NCBI GenBank assembly: GCA_023053575.1 | Contig: JAKZAP010000018.1 | Span: 21,152,458-21,216,457, forward strand | Reading direction: 5' to 3' | DNA length: 64,000 nucleotides | From: Branchinecta lynchi | Lineage: Eukaryota; Arthropoda; Branchiopoda; Anostraca; Branchinectidae | Shown here: piece after piece, positions 52,301-62,564 of the stretch | Layout of the letters: every line of letters begins with the position of its first letter | Position numbering within the stretch: the stretch's first letter is position 1 | Translations under genes and position numbers: made by a program | The notes under the pieces: generated by a model | Seen by the model: only the letters and a program-made list of their open reading frames with translations | The model's database searches: none | Told to the model about the DNA's origin: nothing

Positions 52301-55300
52301 AAGATTTCCGGTTGCCCCCTCCAGCTCCCCCCAAAAGTCACCGGATCCGGTCCGTATTTTAAGTGGGTCGTCTGAGGCATGAGGCCGTTCCAAATATCAA
52401 GTTTCATCGAGATCCGGTCACCCGTTCAAAAGTTATAAATACCTCAAGATTCCGGATTCCCCCTCCCTCCACTCCCCCGACAGTGCCCGAATCGGCTCGG
52501 TCATGTCAATGATGTATCTAGTGTTTGCTAGGTGTCTTCCCACCAAGTTTCATCTCGATCCCTCCACTCATAGCGTTTCCCATGATTTACGGTTGCCCCA
52601 TCCAGCTCCCCCCCAAAAGTCACCGGATCCGGTCCAGATTTTAAGTGGTCGTCTGAGGTATGAGGTCTTTCCAAGTATCAAGTTCCATCGAGATCCGATC
52701 ACCCGTTCAAAAGTTATAAATACCTCAAGATTCCGGATTCCCCCTCCCTCCACTCCCCCCACAGTGCCTGAATTGGCTCGGTTATGTCAATGATGTATCT
52801 AGTGTTTGCTAGGTGTCTTCCCACCAAGTTTCATCTCGATCCCTCCACTCATAGCGTTTCCCAAGATTTCCGGTTGCCCCCTCCAGCTCCCCCCAAAAGT
52901 CACCGGATCCGGTCCGGATTTTAAGTGGGTCGTTTGAGGCATGAGGTCGTTCCAAATATCAAGTTTCATCGAGATCCGATCACCCGTTCAAAAGTTAAAA
53001 ATACCTCAAGATTCCGGATTCCCCCTCCCTCCACTCCCCCCACGGTGCTCGGATCGGGGAAGTGACTATTTCCAACTTAATCATTTGGGGTCCCTGATAT
53101 GCCTGCCAAGTTTTATCGTCCTAGCTTATCTGGAAGTGCCCGAACTAGCAAAACCTGGACAGACCGACAGACCGACGGACGGACAGAAATTGCGATCGCT
53201 ATATGGCACTTGGCCGAAGGGCAAGTGCCATAAAAACTTCATGAAATAGGGAACAAAAGACTTGAGATACCGCTCCGTAGATTTTACGTGCGGTTTCTTG
53301 AGTTGTGTCTTTGGTGGGTCTGTGCTACGAGTTGCCTTAATTTGCAGATTTGTAGTCACAGGGGGTAAAATGGACCGGTGCACATCCCAGGCCAGTTTTT
53401 TTTTGCCAAATTTCACTAGGAGACCGTGTCTCCTATCAGAGAGGGTTTGCAGACGCAATGTCTTTAGGCTTTCTTCACTGGACTCGTATTTCTGTCCAAG
53501 AATGATGCAGCAAGCTCTCTTCTGAATCCCTTCCAACTTCTTGCTTCGTTGAACTGTGAGTCCAGCGTGCCATATGGTACAGGCGTACTCCCTCACAGGT
53601 AGGACGTAAGTTTTATAGCAGGTGACAAGATCACCTGTAGAGAGACCAAATCTGTTGATGCTTGCAAAGGATTTGAGCAGAAATGACCCTTTTTTGACGA
53701 GATTTTTTACATGGTCATCCCATTTTAGGTTGCTTTTAATAGTGATGCCCACAATTTTCGCAGAGCTGGCCACAAGGAATTGTGTCTCGTCTTCGAGGGG
53801 AGGAGGAGTTTGTTTTGTGAAGTTAATTCTTAGGGCGACGCTTTTTTCTTCACTTATGTCTAGCTTCATCTGATCACAGTCATAGGCCAGCTGCTTGGTT
53901 ACCTCTTCCAGTGAGTTTCCCCGGATCGTTTCCCGGAATATGAATGCAAAGAACTAACTGGGTTGCGAGAGTGAGGTTTTCGGTATGAATGAATTGGTAG
54001 GAATGCAAAAGCAAATGGTTGATAATACATCAGTACCTAGATTTAAAGATATTCTTAAATTTTACGGCGCGAAAAACAAGAGGCAGGTCCCCTGTTCCAT
54101 TTTTTTATATTTTTTTCTGAATTGAGATACAGGTTCTTGGGTTATTATTCTCTTTCTTCTTTGACACATTTCGGCGTTCGGAGCCTCGTTTTAGCAGCGT
54201 TAACCTCATTAGTTGCGTTTTTGCAGATACCATGGTATCTGTTACCATGGTAACTGGATCTGCAATTAGTCGTTTTTGGGATCCCAAAACGTAAGATCCG
54301 TGTGATCCAGAATAACGCCATTAGAGCCTTTTCTGGAGTGCGGAATTGTGAGTCGATGAGATCAGTATACAGGGAAATAAATACAATGCCTGCAGCTGGA
54401 TTGCGTGATTTTTACACGCTGATTTTCATTTACAAATAATGGGTACCTTCCAGATTGTTTTGAAGGTATATTTGTGAGGGGTCAGACGTTCACCAACACG
54501 ATACTCGGGCAAGAGGTGATATTCAGGTCCTCGTTCTCGATTATTTATAGAGCGTCTAAGCTTTGGAATAAGCTTAGTAGATGTTCAAAGGAATTAGGTA
54601 ATTCTGATTAATTTAAATCAGAGCTAGGTTTGGAGTTGCTTGGTAGGTACAATTTCGAAATGGATTAAGGAAAGTTATTTTTTTTTTTTTTTTTGGGGGG
54701 GGATTAGAAAACATAATGTTTTTTTTTGCAGTGTAAGTAATTGTGTTGAGTGCTTTGGTACATGGTTTCGTCCTCTTATCCCTTACTTCAGTAAAAGAAA
54801 AATTCAATTTTTTTTTGTTTGTGTTGTTTAATAGCACATCCTCGCAAGCAGTGCTTTTGCTGTGCTATTTATGTATCTTCGATTGTCTTGTTAATAACAC
54901 TATTCTACTACTACTACTACTAAGTCGAGGGATATCTATGACTATGACATCGCAAAGTTGTCCGTCTGTCCGTCCGTCCGTCTGTCCACCATATAACTCT
55001 CAAAGGGAATGAGATGTTTTGATGAAACTTGGTGTGACGATTCATTGGGTCAAGGGTAAGGTCAAGTTCGTAGATGGGCTCTGTAGCCCTACATTTAGGG
55101 TTGGGGGGGGGGGGAACGCTATGAGCGGAGGGATCGAGATGAAACTTGGTGGGAAGACACCTTGCAAACACTAAATACATTATTGACATAACCGAGCCGA
55201 TTCGGGTACTGTGGGGGGAGTGGAGGTAGGGGGAATCCGGAATCTTGAGGTATTTATAACTTTTGAACGGGTGATCGGATCTTAATGAAACTTGATATTT

Positions 55301-58300
55301 GGAAAGACCTCGTGCCTCAGACGACCAACTTCGTTGCCCCCTCCAGCTCCGGCACGAGGTCTTTCCAAATATCAAGGTTCATTAAGATCCGATTACCCTT
55401 TCCAAAGTTATGCATGTTAATAGTTTCCGGATTTCCCATCCCTCCACTCCCCCCCCACTATGACCGGATCTTGAAAGTGATTATTCGGTTCCTATTATCG
55501 GTTCCCTGATATTATGCCAAGTTTCATTCTCCTAGCTTACGTGGAATTCATTCATTCATTCATTGAGTAGGTAGAGCACTGGCTTCACGTCTCAGAGGTC
55601 CGTGGTTCGATCACGCATTTGGGCAGCGCTCTTTTTGCTACGTCTCGCTCCGCTGTTGCTTTATAGTTTCCAGACTCCCGGATCCGGGGAAAGTCGGATT
55701 GGGGAAATGATTATTTGTAAGTTGATCTGGTCGGGTCCCTGATATGCCTGCCAAGTTTCATCGTCCTAGCTTATGTGGAAGTGCCCGAACTAGCAAAACC
55801 TGGACAGACCGACGGACGGACAGAAATTGCGATCGCTATATGGCACTTGGCCGAAGGGCAAGTGCCATAAAAAGAGGAGTAGAACTTATCGCTCGGCTTT
55901 TTAGATTCTGAAAAAGTTTCGGACATATTCGATTTTTTTTTCAGTTTATTACAGTTTAACCGAAAAAGGCTGAGATAGGACAATCTAGTTACCCATCAGT
56001 TATTCGCTTAAAAAGGCTTGAAAACTCGATGAAAATGCGTTACTTCGTTGTTCCACTATCAACGAATAATCGATTTTCATATAGTGGAATTATTGTTACC
56101 TCTATGCGCTTGCTCTTAAGAATGTACACATCGCCCGTCGCAATTTTCTTTAACAAACTTTCTTCTTCTCCTTTGCTCGTGAATTTCTACGCCTGAGGAA
56201 CACTTAAGAAAAAGAATTGTTCACACAGTGAGCTACCTTCCGCCAAATGATCACTGGCTATTGATAATCTGAACTTCATACACAAATAGTGAAAATGAAA
56301 AAAACTTCCTTAACGCAATTCAAATAATTCGGTGTTTTCAGTCAAATGATACAAAAATAAGTTGTCTTTTTAGCCAAATTTTAAGAATATGCAGGAAAGC
56401 TGTTGTACACCCTTTCCCGGCACTGGTCGGCACCGACCAAAATCACCAGTACTAGCACCGGTGCCGGCCGTAAATTAAGCGATTCTGCTTCTAAACATAC
56501 TAATTTTAAAGTTATAACACCTGGCAACCGGTGCCGCCACTGACCGGATACCTCGGACCGGGCACTTGCTGTACACTAAGATCGATAGTGGCCAACCCCT
56601 CGAGAATGGAGTTATTCGGTATACTTAGCTAAATAGAGATACCTAGCTAAATAACAGGGGAAGGAAATAAGGGTTGCTGAAGCTGTAACGTCATGGAAAA
56701 CCAAGAAATTCATAAGAAATACATACTTATTTATAGGAGGGTTTTCGCGAGCTGGAAAGCAAAGTCGGAATCACTTTCCAATGGTTTTCGCGCCACTGCG
56801 GAAAATTGCCGAACTTTCCAACCGGGTTTTCGCGCTTTGGAAACCGAAGCAGCTTTCCCGGAAGTGATTCCACGAGGCTAGTGGAAAGCTCCGCGGAAAG
56901 TTGAACGTTTCGGCGGGAATTTTAAAAAGTGTGGAGAGAGAACAGTGCAAGTGTCACTAATAAAAAACAAAAAAAATGGCAATCGTAATTAAGATGACTT
57001 CGATGGGATGTATGAGAATAAAAAAAACGTTAAGTGAACCATATTTTGTCGATTGTCGAAAATTTTAATTCACCATTTTCTCGGCGACATCAGCTTTCCA
57101 TGCGTTTTCGCGATCAGTCTAGTTGGAAAGTGGAAAGTTATTCCAGGAATTGCTTTCCAACAGTTTTCGCGATGCGCTTCGCTCGCCGGAAAGTGATTCC
57201 GAGATCTCGCGAAAACCCTCCTTGTGCTTCCCCTCAGAATTTGAGGGGTGTCATCTATTCCAGCTGGTCATACCCCTTTAGACTTTATGCAACGTTCTAG
57301 TGAACGACTATAAAAAAGGTAAAAAAGAGCGAACAGAAAATTCAAAGGATACTTACGACCCTTGCGGCACGATAAACGCTGCCATGGTCTTCAGCACCTT
57401 CCGTTTTCTATCAGCTATAAAAAGCGAATATTTCGGGATTTTTTCAAACTTCCCGCTCGGGTCAAACAGATCGAAGGATTGATTTTCTGCGACCGACGAT
57501 TCTGCCATCTTGTGAGCCATAAAAGCAAAATCCTGGATGGACTTTACCCGGCCAACAAGGGCATCCGTAGAGGGCAGTCGCTCCAACTTTTCTCCATCCG
57601 CTGAGAACTCCAAAATCTGAAAAGTATATAAGAGTTCGGTATGTTTACTTATCTCCGACGGGATACTCGCTACCCCAAACCCATATGCACCGAGTGCCGG
57701 AGAGTTAGTATCACCTCGTTTACTTGTTTACTTTTACGCCCAAAGCGGTTAATCTTTTAGACATGTCACTGAAATTCATATGTACATGATACTAGGAGCG
57801 TATCCTACCCTACTTACCATAGTTACTACGCATGATGTTACGAATTCTGGCTTTTGCCTTTTAGGCTGGAACGGTTGGAACGCATTTTTCTAATTTCAGC
57901 AAAATATCGTGCCACTGGTTGTCCGGTGAATCACGGCATAGATATTCCTAGTTACCACGCTTACTACGCTCACAAGTGTAGTAAGCAAATAGTTACTATT
58001 TCGAGAAGGATAGAACGGTCAGCGTAACGGTCAACGGCAACTTTTCACGAGGTTGGAACGGAAATAGTAACTAATAGTTACTGTTGAACGATACATGGTT
58101 GACTACGCGAAACGGATACGTCAGCTTCTTTTATTCAAGCTATAGTCCGGTCCTTCTTGGCAAGGGTGCTCTTCAGGCTCAAGCTAAGAAAAGTAAACTT
58201 GTGACCAACAGAAATATCGCTTGAATAAAATCAGATGACGAATCCGTTTAGCACAGTCAATTATGAGCGTGTTCCAACCTTCTAACAATAATAACTATTA

Positions 58301-59628
58301 GTTACTATTTCCGTTTCTGAAAAATTAATACGCGACTGTTCCAACCTTCTTGGCCTTGACGTCAAGAAGTCGGGATCCGTGACGTCATGCGTAGTAACTA
58401 CGTAGGGTGGAACACGTTATATGATTCGCAGTCAGCTTGGGCTGGAGGAATATGTCTGTAATGATACAACACTTCAGACAAGGAAATTAACTTGGGCCTA
58501 CGTTGGTAAAAATGGGTCTGCGTAAATGCCAGAATAAATGCAGATAAAACTATAGATTAGTTTAACGTCATTGTACTTTTTGACAACATCGTCTCCTCAA
58601 GTAGCCAATTCCACTTTTTACTAGCTCTGTTCAGAAAACTATACAAATCCCAAGCCTAAAATTGGCGAGAACCCCACCTAAAAGACGAGCCCTAACGAGC
58701 CGCAGGCGAAATTTTCGGACATTTTAAGGTCGATGGGATTTAGTTGATAGCCTACAACTTAACGAGTGCTGACGCGTTGATGTGTACTTACAGGAAATAA
58801 AGAGATCACGAACCAATTGCTCGCACTATCCTAAGCACATTAAACCATTTTCTTTTATTTTTGTACAACTACATTTTTTTTCGCCAAAAACGAATAAAGA
58901 GTAGAAGTCAGGATGTAAGATGACCTTTTTGATGACACTACTTCCAAGGACATGTAGGCTTCCAGAAGTTAATCTACGTAGCCAAATTCTGACTGAGAAG
59001 CAAAGAACTGAGAAACCTTTCGGTTTCTCAGTTCTTTCTCACTTAATTTAACACGCGAATTCCTGACTACTCTTGCCGCAGGTACTGCACGTACAATATC
59101 GATGCATTATCCCTATGTTTACTTCCTTATCCTAAACTCACAGCCAGAAACGGTAAAACAAACAGCAACAATTATCTATACTTTTTTCATTTCCGACCGG
59201 AAGAAGAGTCCAACAAAAAATCGAAGCCGGATTTATGCTAAAATCCTAGATTCAAATTTGGAATTTAGAAGGGAAGGTACTGCCTGTACGTAACTGGAAG
59301 AGCTGGGAGCAAAAAGCCTTTCAAGAAGTCACCTACCCCTCGCTTCATCGTCGACTAGTCGATAAAAAACTGCTAGTAATCACAAACAATAACGTACCTG
59401 CTGTCCATTTGGCATTGGTTTGAACTTGGTACAAATGACAGTGAAAACGGGAAAAACAAAACTTCGGTTTTCTTCTTCAACCTCCGCCTTCTCAGCTTCC
59501 GAACAACGAACAATCCGGAACATAAAATGCTTTTCCGGGAAAAACGAAACGAGAGCTTTCAAGATATGGGTTTGAAGAAGGGAGATGCACACAAACCGAC
59601 CACCAAGTTTCAGCACACGCTCGATTTC
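48963..59628 (-). CDS. METTL13: METTL13 (eEF1A lysine and N-terminal methyltransferase), last four exons; 5' part absent from window
   Basis: Exons 59398-59628, 57357-57616, 50688-51328 and 48963-49369 join in frame to 1539 nt (512 codons plus TGA; human protein is 699 aa). In mammals the N-terminal domain methylates eEF1A Lys55 and the C-terminal, spermidine-synthase-like domain methylates the eEF1A N-terminus. Present here: the end of the first methyltransferase domain (EIERVLKLGGRFVCISLLQ), the linker, and the complete second domain with SAM-binding ALVIGLGGGELC, acidic VDIDAAVV and IMFDVDSKD..PPPFV. Roughly 140-150 N-terminal residues, including the first SAM motif, are missing. The next 4.4 kb upstream is repeats, so those exons lie outside the window, or the locus is incomplete. 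Junction peptides (PQGSESDWMF; ENAGSVYDCIMF) agree with the family, which supports the splice sites. Confidence 0.94.
49508..49694 (+). repeat. Foldback family H, copy H5, with exact 16-bp target duplication
   Basis: Hairpin arms GGTGGAAAACGGATACG / CGTATCC-type end at 49651, extended by GAATTTTATTGGAGCTATAT and its inverse. Then the asymmetric tail GATTCGCAGTCAGCTTGGGC. CCAGAATTTAATATTT is present at both 49492-49507 and 49695-49710. In the METTL13 intron. Confidence 0.88.
49711..50226. other. METTL13 intron, no gene
   Basis: Unassigned AT-rich sequence; the plus-strand frame at 49854 has no recognisable features. Confidence 0.4.
50227..50292. repeat. (TA)n microsatellite
   Basis: Interrupted TA dinucleotide tract of about 65 bp in the METTL13 intron. 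Confidence 0.9.
50688..51328 (-). CDS. METTL13: METTL13 exon (linker and first half of the C-terminal methyltransferase)
   Basis: Acceptor TTGCCTCTTAG, donor TGCAG|GTTAGT, 641 nt. Contains VVHLNRGH, FLSLGSEIGNR, RLIFMDKPNIIQSEM, and ALVIGLGGGELCKYL with VDIDAAVVQVAKEYFG (SAM-binding core). Confidence 0.95.
51610..53236 (+). repeat. Family C repeat, copy C3, with five 282-bp tandem units and terminal hairpins
   Basis: Opens AAGAGCTACGAGCTCATATG then GCACTTG. Five near-identical units of about 282 bp start with GGCTCGGT.ATGTCAATGATG (about 51654, 51934, 52213, 52495 and 52775). Each unit is itself two diverged halves of about 140 bp. Ends with GACAGACCGACGGACGGACA, ATTGCGATCGC and the hairpin TGGCACTTGGCC..GGGCAAGTGCCA, TAAAAA. 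In the METTL13 intron. Confidence 0.92.
53237..53940 (-). mobile_element. CR1/L2-like LINE: C-terminal part of the ORF2 reverse transcriptase protein
   Basis: A 220-codon minus-strand frame with the region C-terminal of the RT palm: KIVGITIKSNLKWDDHVKN, LVTCYKTYVLPVREYACTIW, KLEGIQKRACCIILG and LKTLRLQTLSDRRHGLLVKF. The catalytic core is missing (5'-truncated). The frame runs into the end of family C copy C3, so the LINE end and the repeat abut. Confidence 0.8.
54205..54277. repeat. Palindromic repeat family I, copy 3
   Basis: CATTAGTTGCGTTTTTGCAG, ATACCATGGTATCTGTTACC, ATGGTAACTGGATCTGC, ATTAGTCG. Runs directly into GGGATCCCAAAACGTAAG, a family B start of 18 bp only. Confidence 0.65.
54293..54670 (+). 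mobile_element. CR1/L2-like LINE ORF2 C-terminal fragment
   Basis: Plus-strand pieces IRVIQNNAIRAFSGVRNCES, YLPDCFEGIFVRGQTFTNT and YRASKLWNKLSRCSKELG match, in order, the extreme C-terminus of CR1/L2 ORF2. One frame change lies between the first and second pieces. Confidence 0.65.
54925..55108 (+). repeat. Family B 5'-end fragment fused to family C
   Basis: GAGGGATATCTATGAC, a TCCGTCTGTCCGTCCG tract, ATAACTCTCAAAGGG, GATGAAACTTGGTGTGACG and the G-rich box. At about 55108 it changes without spacer into family C text. Confidence 0.75.
55109..55873. repeat. Family C copy C4, rearranged: inverted left part, direct right part
   Basis: 55109-55316 is minus-strand C text and 55351-55550 plus-strand C text. 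TTGATATTTGGAAAGACC..GTGCC (55292-55316) is exactly inverted at 55351-55375, with imperfect pairing continuing outward for about 100 bp. The right end has the usual GACGGACGGACAG tract and terminal hairpin, TAAAAA. Confidence 0.8.
55556..55630 (+). pseudogene. tRNA-like sequence (tRNA pseudogene or SINE head)
   Basis: GAGTAGGTAGAGCACTGG resembles a D arm / A box and GGTTCGATCAC a T loop / B box at normal spacing. The anticodon loop would read TTCACGT (CAC). The anticodon stem has a mismatch, and no acceptor stem pairs, so it is not a functional tRNA. Confidence 0.45.
55874..56398. other. METTL13 intron, no gene
   Basis: Unassigned; no repeat unit or frame recognised. Confidence 0.4.
56399..56600 (+). 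repeat. Repeat family M, copy 2
   Basis: TTGTACACCCTTTCCCGG, CAGTACTAGCACCGGTGCC, GGCAACCGGTGCCG, then CTTGCTGTACAC..ATCGATAGTGG; same order as 20190-20368. Confidence 0.6.
56735..57222. mobile_element. MITE-like element N, 488 bp, perfect 17-bp terminal inverted repeats
   Basis: AGGAGGGTTTTCGCGAG (56735-56751) is exactly inverted at 57206-57222. GTTTTCGCG and GGAAAG words recur six or more times near the ends on both strands, like transposase-binding subterminal repeats. No transposase frame and no clear target duplication. It ends 135 bp before a METTL13 exon. Confidence 0.8.
57357..57616 (-). CDS. METTL13: METTL13 exon (inter-domain linker)
   Basis: Acceptor ATACTTTTCAG; begins ILEFSADGEKLE; ends AAFIVPQG plus a split Ser. 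The donor GTAAGT at 57356 gives the correct junction with the next exon; a GT two bases earlier would break the frame. Confidence 0.92.
57785..58095. repeat. Repeat family K, copy 1 (TAGTTACTACGCATGA repeats)
   Basis: Holds ACCCTACTTACC, TAGTTACTACGCATGATG, GGTTGGAACGGAAATAGTAA and CTAATAGTTACTG. Several of these are inverted in copy K2 at 58263-58415, so the two form arms around foldback H6. Confidence 0.55.
58101..58258 (+). repeat. Foldback family H, copy H6
   Basis: GACTACGCGAAACGGATACG with the inverted GACGAATCCGTTTAGCACAG. The family tail (GATTCGCAGTCAGCTTGGGC) is displaced to 58420-58455 because repeat K2 lies between. Confidence 0.7.
58263..58415. repeat. Repeat family K, copy 2, nested in the H6 tail
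   Basis: Ends CGTGTTCCAACC and GGGTGGAACACG are inverted, with TTAT at both junctions. Interior holds TTGACGTCAAGAAG and TGACGTCATGCGTAG. Confidence 0.6.
58461..59001. other. METTL13 intron, no gene
   Basis: Unassigned sequence. Confidence 0.4.
59002..59037. repeat. Perfect 16-bp hairpin with 4-nt loop
   Basis: AAAGAACTGAGAAACC, loop TTTC, GGTTTCTCAGTTCTTT. Located in the METTL13 intron about 360 bp from the exon at 59398. Confidence 0.9.
59398..59628 (-). CDS. METTL13: METTL13 exon (end of the N-terminal methyltransferase domain)
   Basis: Acceptor is a T-run then CAG; donor CAGCAG|GTACGT. 77 codons from EIERVLKLGGRFV to PMPNGQQ, phase 0 at both ends. This is the most 5' METTL13 exon in the window. 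Confidence 0.93.
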
Positions 59629-59640
59629 CTGAAAAAAAAA

Positions 59641-60577
59641 AGTCCAAAGGTTCCGATGGGATCCCAAAATTTAATAGTTGATCCAGACTTTGATTAAGGC
59701 CACTGATGATCACCTGAGAAGACCAAGTTCAGATATGGATTCAGCATGCGTGTGCTACCCTTATACCCTACGTTGTATCTACTTTGTCGATACTAATCAA
59801 AACTTCCTGCTTACTTCTACCAAATTTCCGGTTTCGGCCAGATTCCCGGCAAACTACTTGTCTGGCAAAAACTACAGCTCAAAAACGAATTCAGCTGGTC
59901 TTGTTCCCCCTACACAGAACATCTGATCAACTTCAGATAGAAAAATTACTTTTAACAAAGTATCCGGTTTCAAACGGATTCCGAGCGATCTGCACGTCCG
60001 GGGAGAAAATGATCAACATATACAAATTCAGTATGTCTTTTCACCCCTAAATCGAATACCTAATCAAATTTAAATGAAACTTTTACATTTTAAAAATTTT
60101 CCGTTTGGCCGGATTTCGGGCGAACTAGTTGTCCAGTGAGAAAATAATTTTCATATTAGGATCCAGCATGTCTCCTTACCCTTTAATCGTACCTCAAATC
60201 AACTTCAGATTAAACTTTTACTTTTTACGGTACAAATTTTCCGGTTCTGGCCCGATTCTGGACGAACCACTTGTCCGGTGAAAATAATTTGCATATTCGG
60301 ATTCAGGATGTCTCGTTACCCCTAAATCGACTATCTCAACTGCTTTTAACAAATATTTTTGTTCGCCCTTTAATTTGAAACCCACCCCCAAATGTAGGGC
60401 TACAAGCCCATCTTCGAACTTGACCTGTACTTTGACCCCAAGAGTCCTCATATCGAGTCTGAATAAACTATCTCAACCCCTTCAAGAGTTATCGTGCTAA
60501 CAGGCAGACTGTCGGACAGACGGACAACTTTTACGAAACCACAGGTATCCCGTCACTTACATTTTGGGATCCCAAAA
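59641..60577 (-). repeat. Family B repeat, copy B6
   Basis: Minus-strand copy with both ends (GGTTCCGATGGGATCCC and TTGGGATCCCAAAATGTAAG). Its left end begins about a dozen bases from the METTL13 exon acceptor, so the polypyrimidine tract and the repeat are adjacent. Confidence 0.85.
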
Positions 60578-61034
60578 AGGAAAGTATCAGCTACGGTATC
60601 AAGGACACATACACTTCACTGCTACTATTCTTGGAAAAACCGACACAACGTATGAAGGACGTACTGAAGATACGTCCAAAATACGGAGCGAAGGAGAAAT
60701 TGTATGTCCACGTTAGATATGGTGCTATGCAAATGATGTCAACAAATGATTTACGAGCCGGTATAAGCCCCATCTCAGAATTTATGGAACACGAAGGCGG
60801 ATTTGTTCGGCGCATTAGCTGACAGACAGACGTCGTTATCACTATCTGTTCGTGATGACTGAGGAGTGACAGATGGCATTCATTACGTGGTGTTCACCAG
60901 CCTACCGCAAATGCAACCACACAATGCCGCAAAGAACCTGGATGACCAATCCACGATATTTTGAAGGTCTAGTACAGCTTCTTAGCGCTATAAGGCAAAT
61001 TCAAACAATGTGAAATCTGGTAGTAAGTAAGGCA
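60578..61034. other. Unassigned; one 63-codon plus-strand frame
   Basis: The frame at 60631-60822 (MEKPTQRMKDVLKIRPKYG.., ending GGFVRRIS) has plausible composition, but I cannot connect it to a family, to METTL13 or to a splice structure. Confidence 0.3.
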
Positions 61035-62560
61035 ACAAGAGATGTAAGCTCATATGGCACTTGCATGGGTTAAAATGTTATGATTGATCAAAAGTAAGTT
61101 TCGACTTTGCAGCTGAGAACGCGCACTCTAAGGGAGCTACAACTTCATTTGTAAGCAAAACCCTTAAGACAAAAATGACAATAGGCTGGTGGGCATCATG
61201 AAAATGCATATATTGCTTAAAAGTATTTTTTTTTACTGTGCGGTCAAGATTGGTACGTAGATATAGCGATTTCTAAGCAAATGTTGTTGAATCTCTAATA
61301 TTCCAGCAAAGTTTCATCGTCCTAGCACTCCCCCAACCCCATCCAACTCCACCCACAATACCCGGAGCCAATCCGGTTCTGTAAATGATTAATCCAGAGC
61401 ATCTGTTTGTTATTCCCACGAAGTTCGATCCCGATCACACCAGTCTAAGCGGGTCAAGTATTCCCCCCCCCCTTTCGATTCGGTCCGGAAATGAAAAAGA
61501 TCACCAGAGAAAAATGTCCTCTGTTCAATTATTAAATTTCACTCGAAGCCGATCGTTAGTTACGCATGACTCAATATTCCGGCTTCCCCTCCCTCAACTC
61601 CCCCCAAGATTATAATACCGAGGATCTTTTTTTCATTCCAAGTCAGTTTGACCGGGTCCCTGATATGCCTGCCAAATTTCGTCGCGAAAATCCCAAAAAA
61701 CAGAATTCCGCGAAACCCCCTCCCCCACCCTCAAGTATCCGGATCCAGTCAAATTGTGTAAAAGATTTACATGGAGCAGATGTTTGTTCTTCCCAGCAAG
61801 TTTCACTTCGATCCCTCCATTCTAACCGTTTCTCGAAATTTCCGCCCCCCCCCCCCCCAACTACCCCACGGTGCCCGTAGCCAATCCGATTCAGTAAATG
61901 ATTTACCTAGAGCATCTGTTTGTTCTTCCCACAAAGTTCCATCCCGATCTCTCCATTCTAAGCGGGTCACGTATTCCCCCCCCCCATAGTTGCCGGATCC
62001 GGTCCGGATATGAAAAAGATCACCAGATAAATGTCCTCTGTTCAATTCTTAAATTTCACTCGAATCCGATCACCCATTCCAAAGTTACGCATGACTGAAT
62101 ATTCCGGATTCTCCTCCCTCTACTCCCCCCAGCATTATCAGATCAACAAAATTTGTATTTTCAACTCAGTTTGATCAGGTCCCTGATATGCCTGCCAAGT
62201 TTCATCGTGAAAATCCCCAAAACCGTCATCACCAGAATTCCGGGAGGCCTAAGTGTCCGGATCCAGTACAACTGTCTAAACGATTTATCTAGAGCAGATG
62301 CTTGTTCTTCCCAGCAAGTTTCACTCCGATCCCTCCATTCTAACCGTTTCTTGAACTGGCTACCGAATTCGGTCAAGATTTTAAACGGGACATCACAAAT
62401 ACACAATCTATTCAGTTATTAGTTACAACCCGATCACCCGTTGGAAAGTTACACACTACTCAATTTCCCGGATTCCCCTGCCCTCCACTCCCCCCAAAAT
62501 GGTCAGATCGAAAACTGTTTATTTCTAAGTTTGTTTGATCGGGTCTCTGAAAAAGTGTGA
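61035..62560 (+). repeat. Family C repeat, copy C5, lacking the terminal hairpin
   Basis: Opens ACAAGAGATGTAAGCTCATA then TGGCACTTG and shares the TTAAAAGTATTTTTTT region with C2. C-rich units are more diverged than in C3. It stops after GTTTGATCGGGTC and C6 begins at once. Confidence 0.8.
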
Positions 62561-62564
62561 CAAA

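Noticed and set aside
60631..60822. 63-codon plus-strand frame considered as an exon
   Set aside because: No recognisable homology, no paired splice sites, and wrong strand for METTL13.
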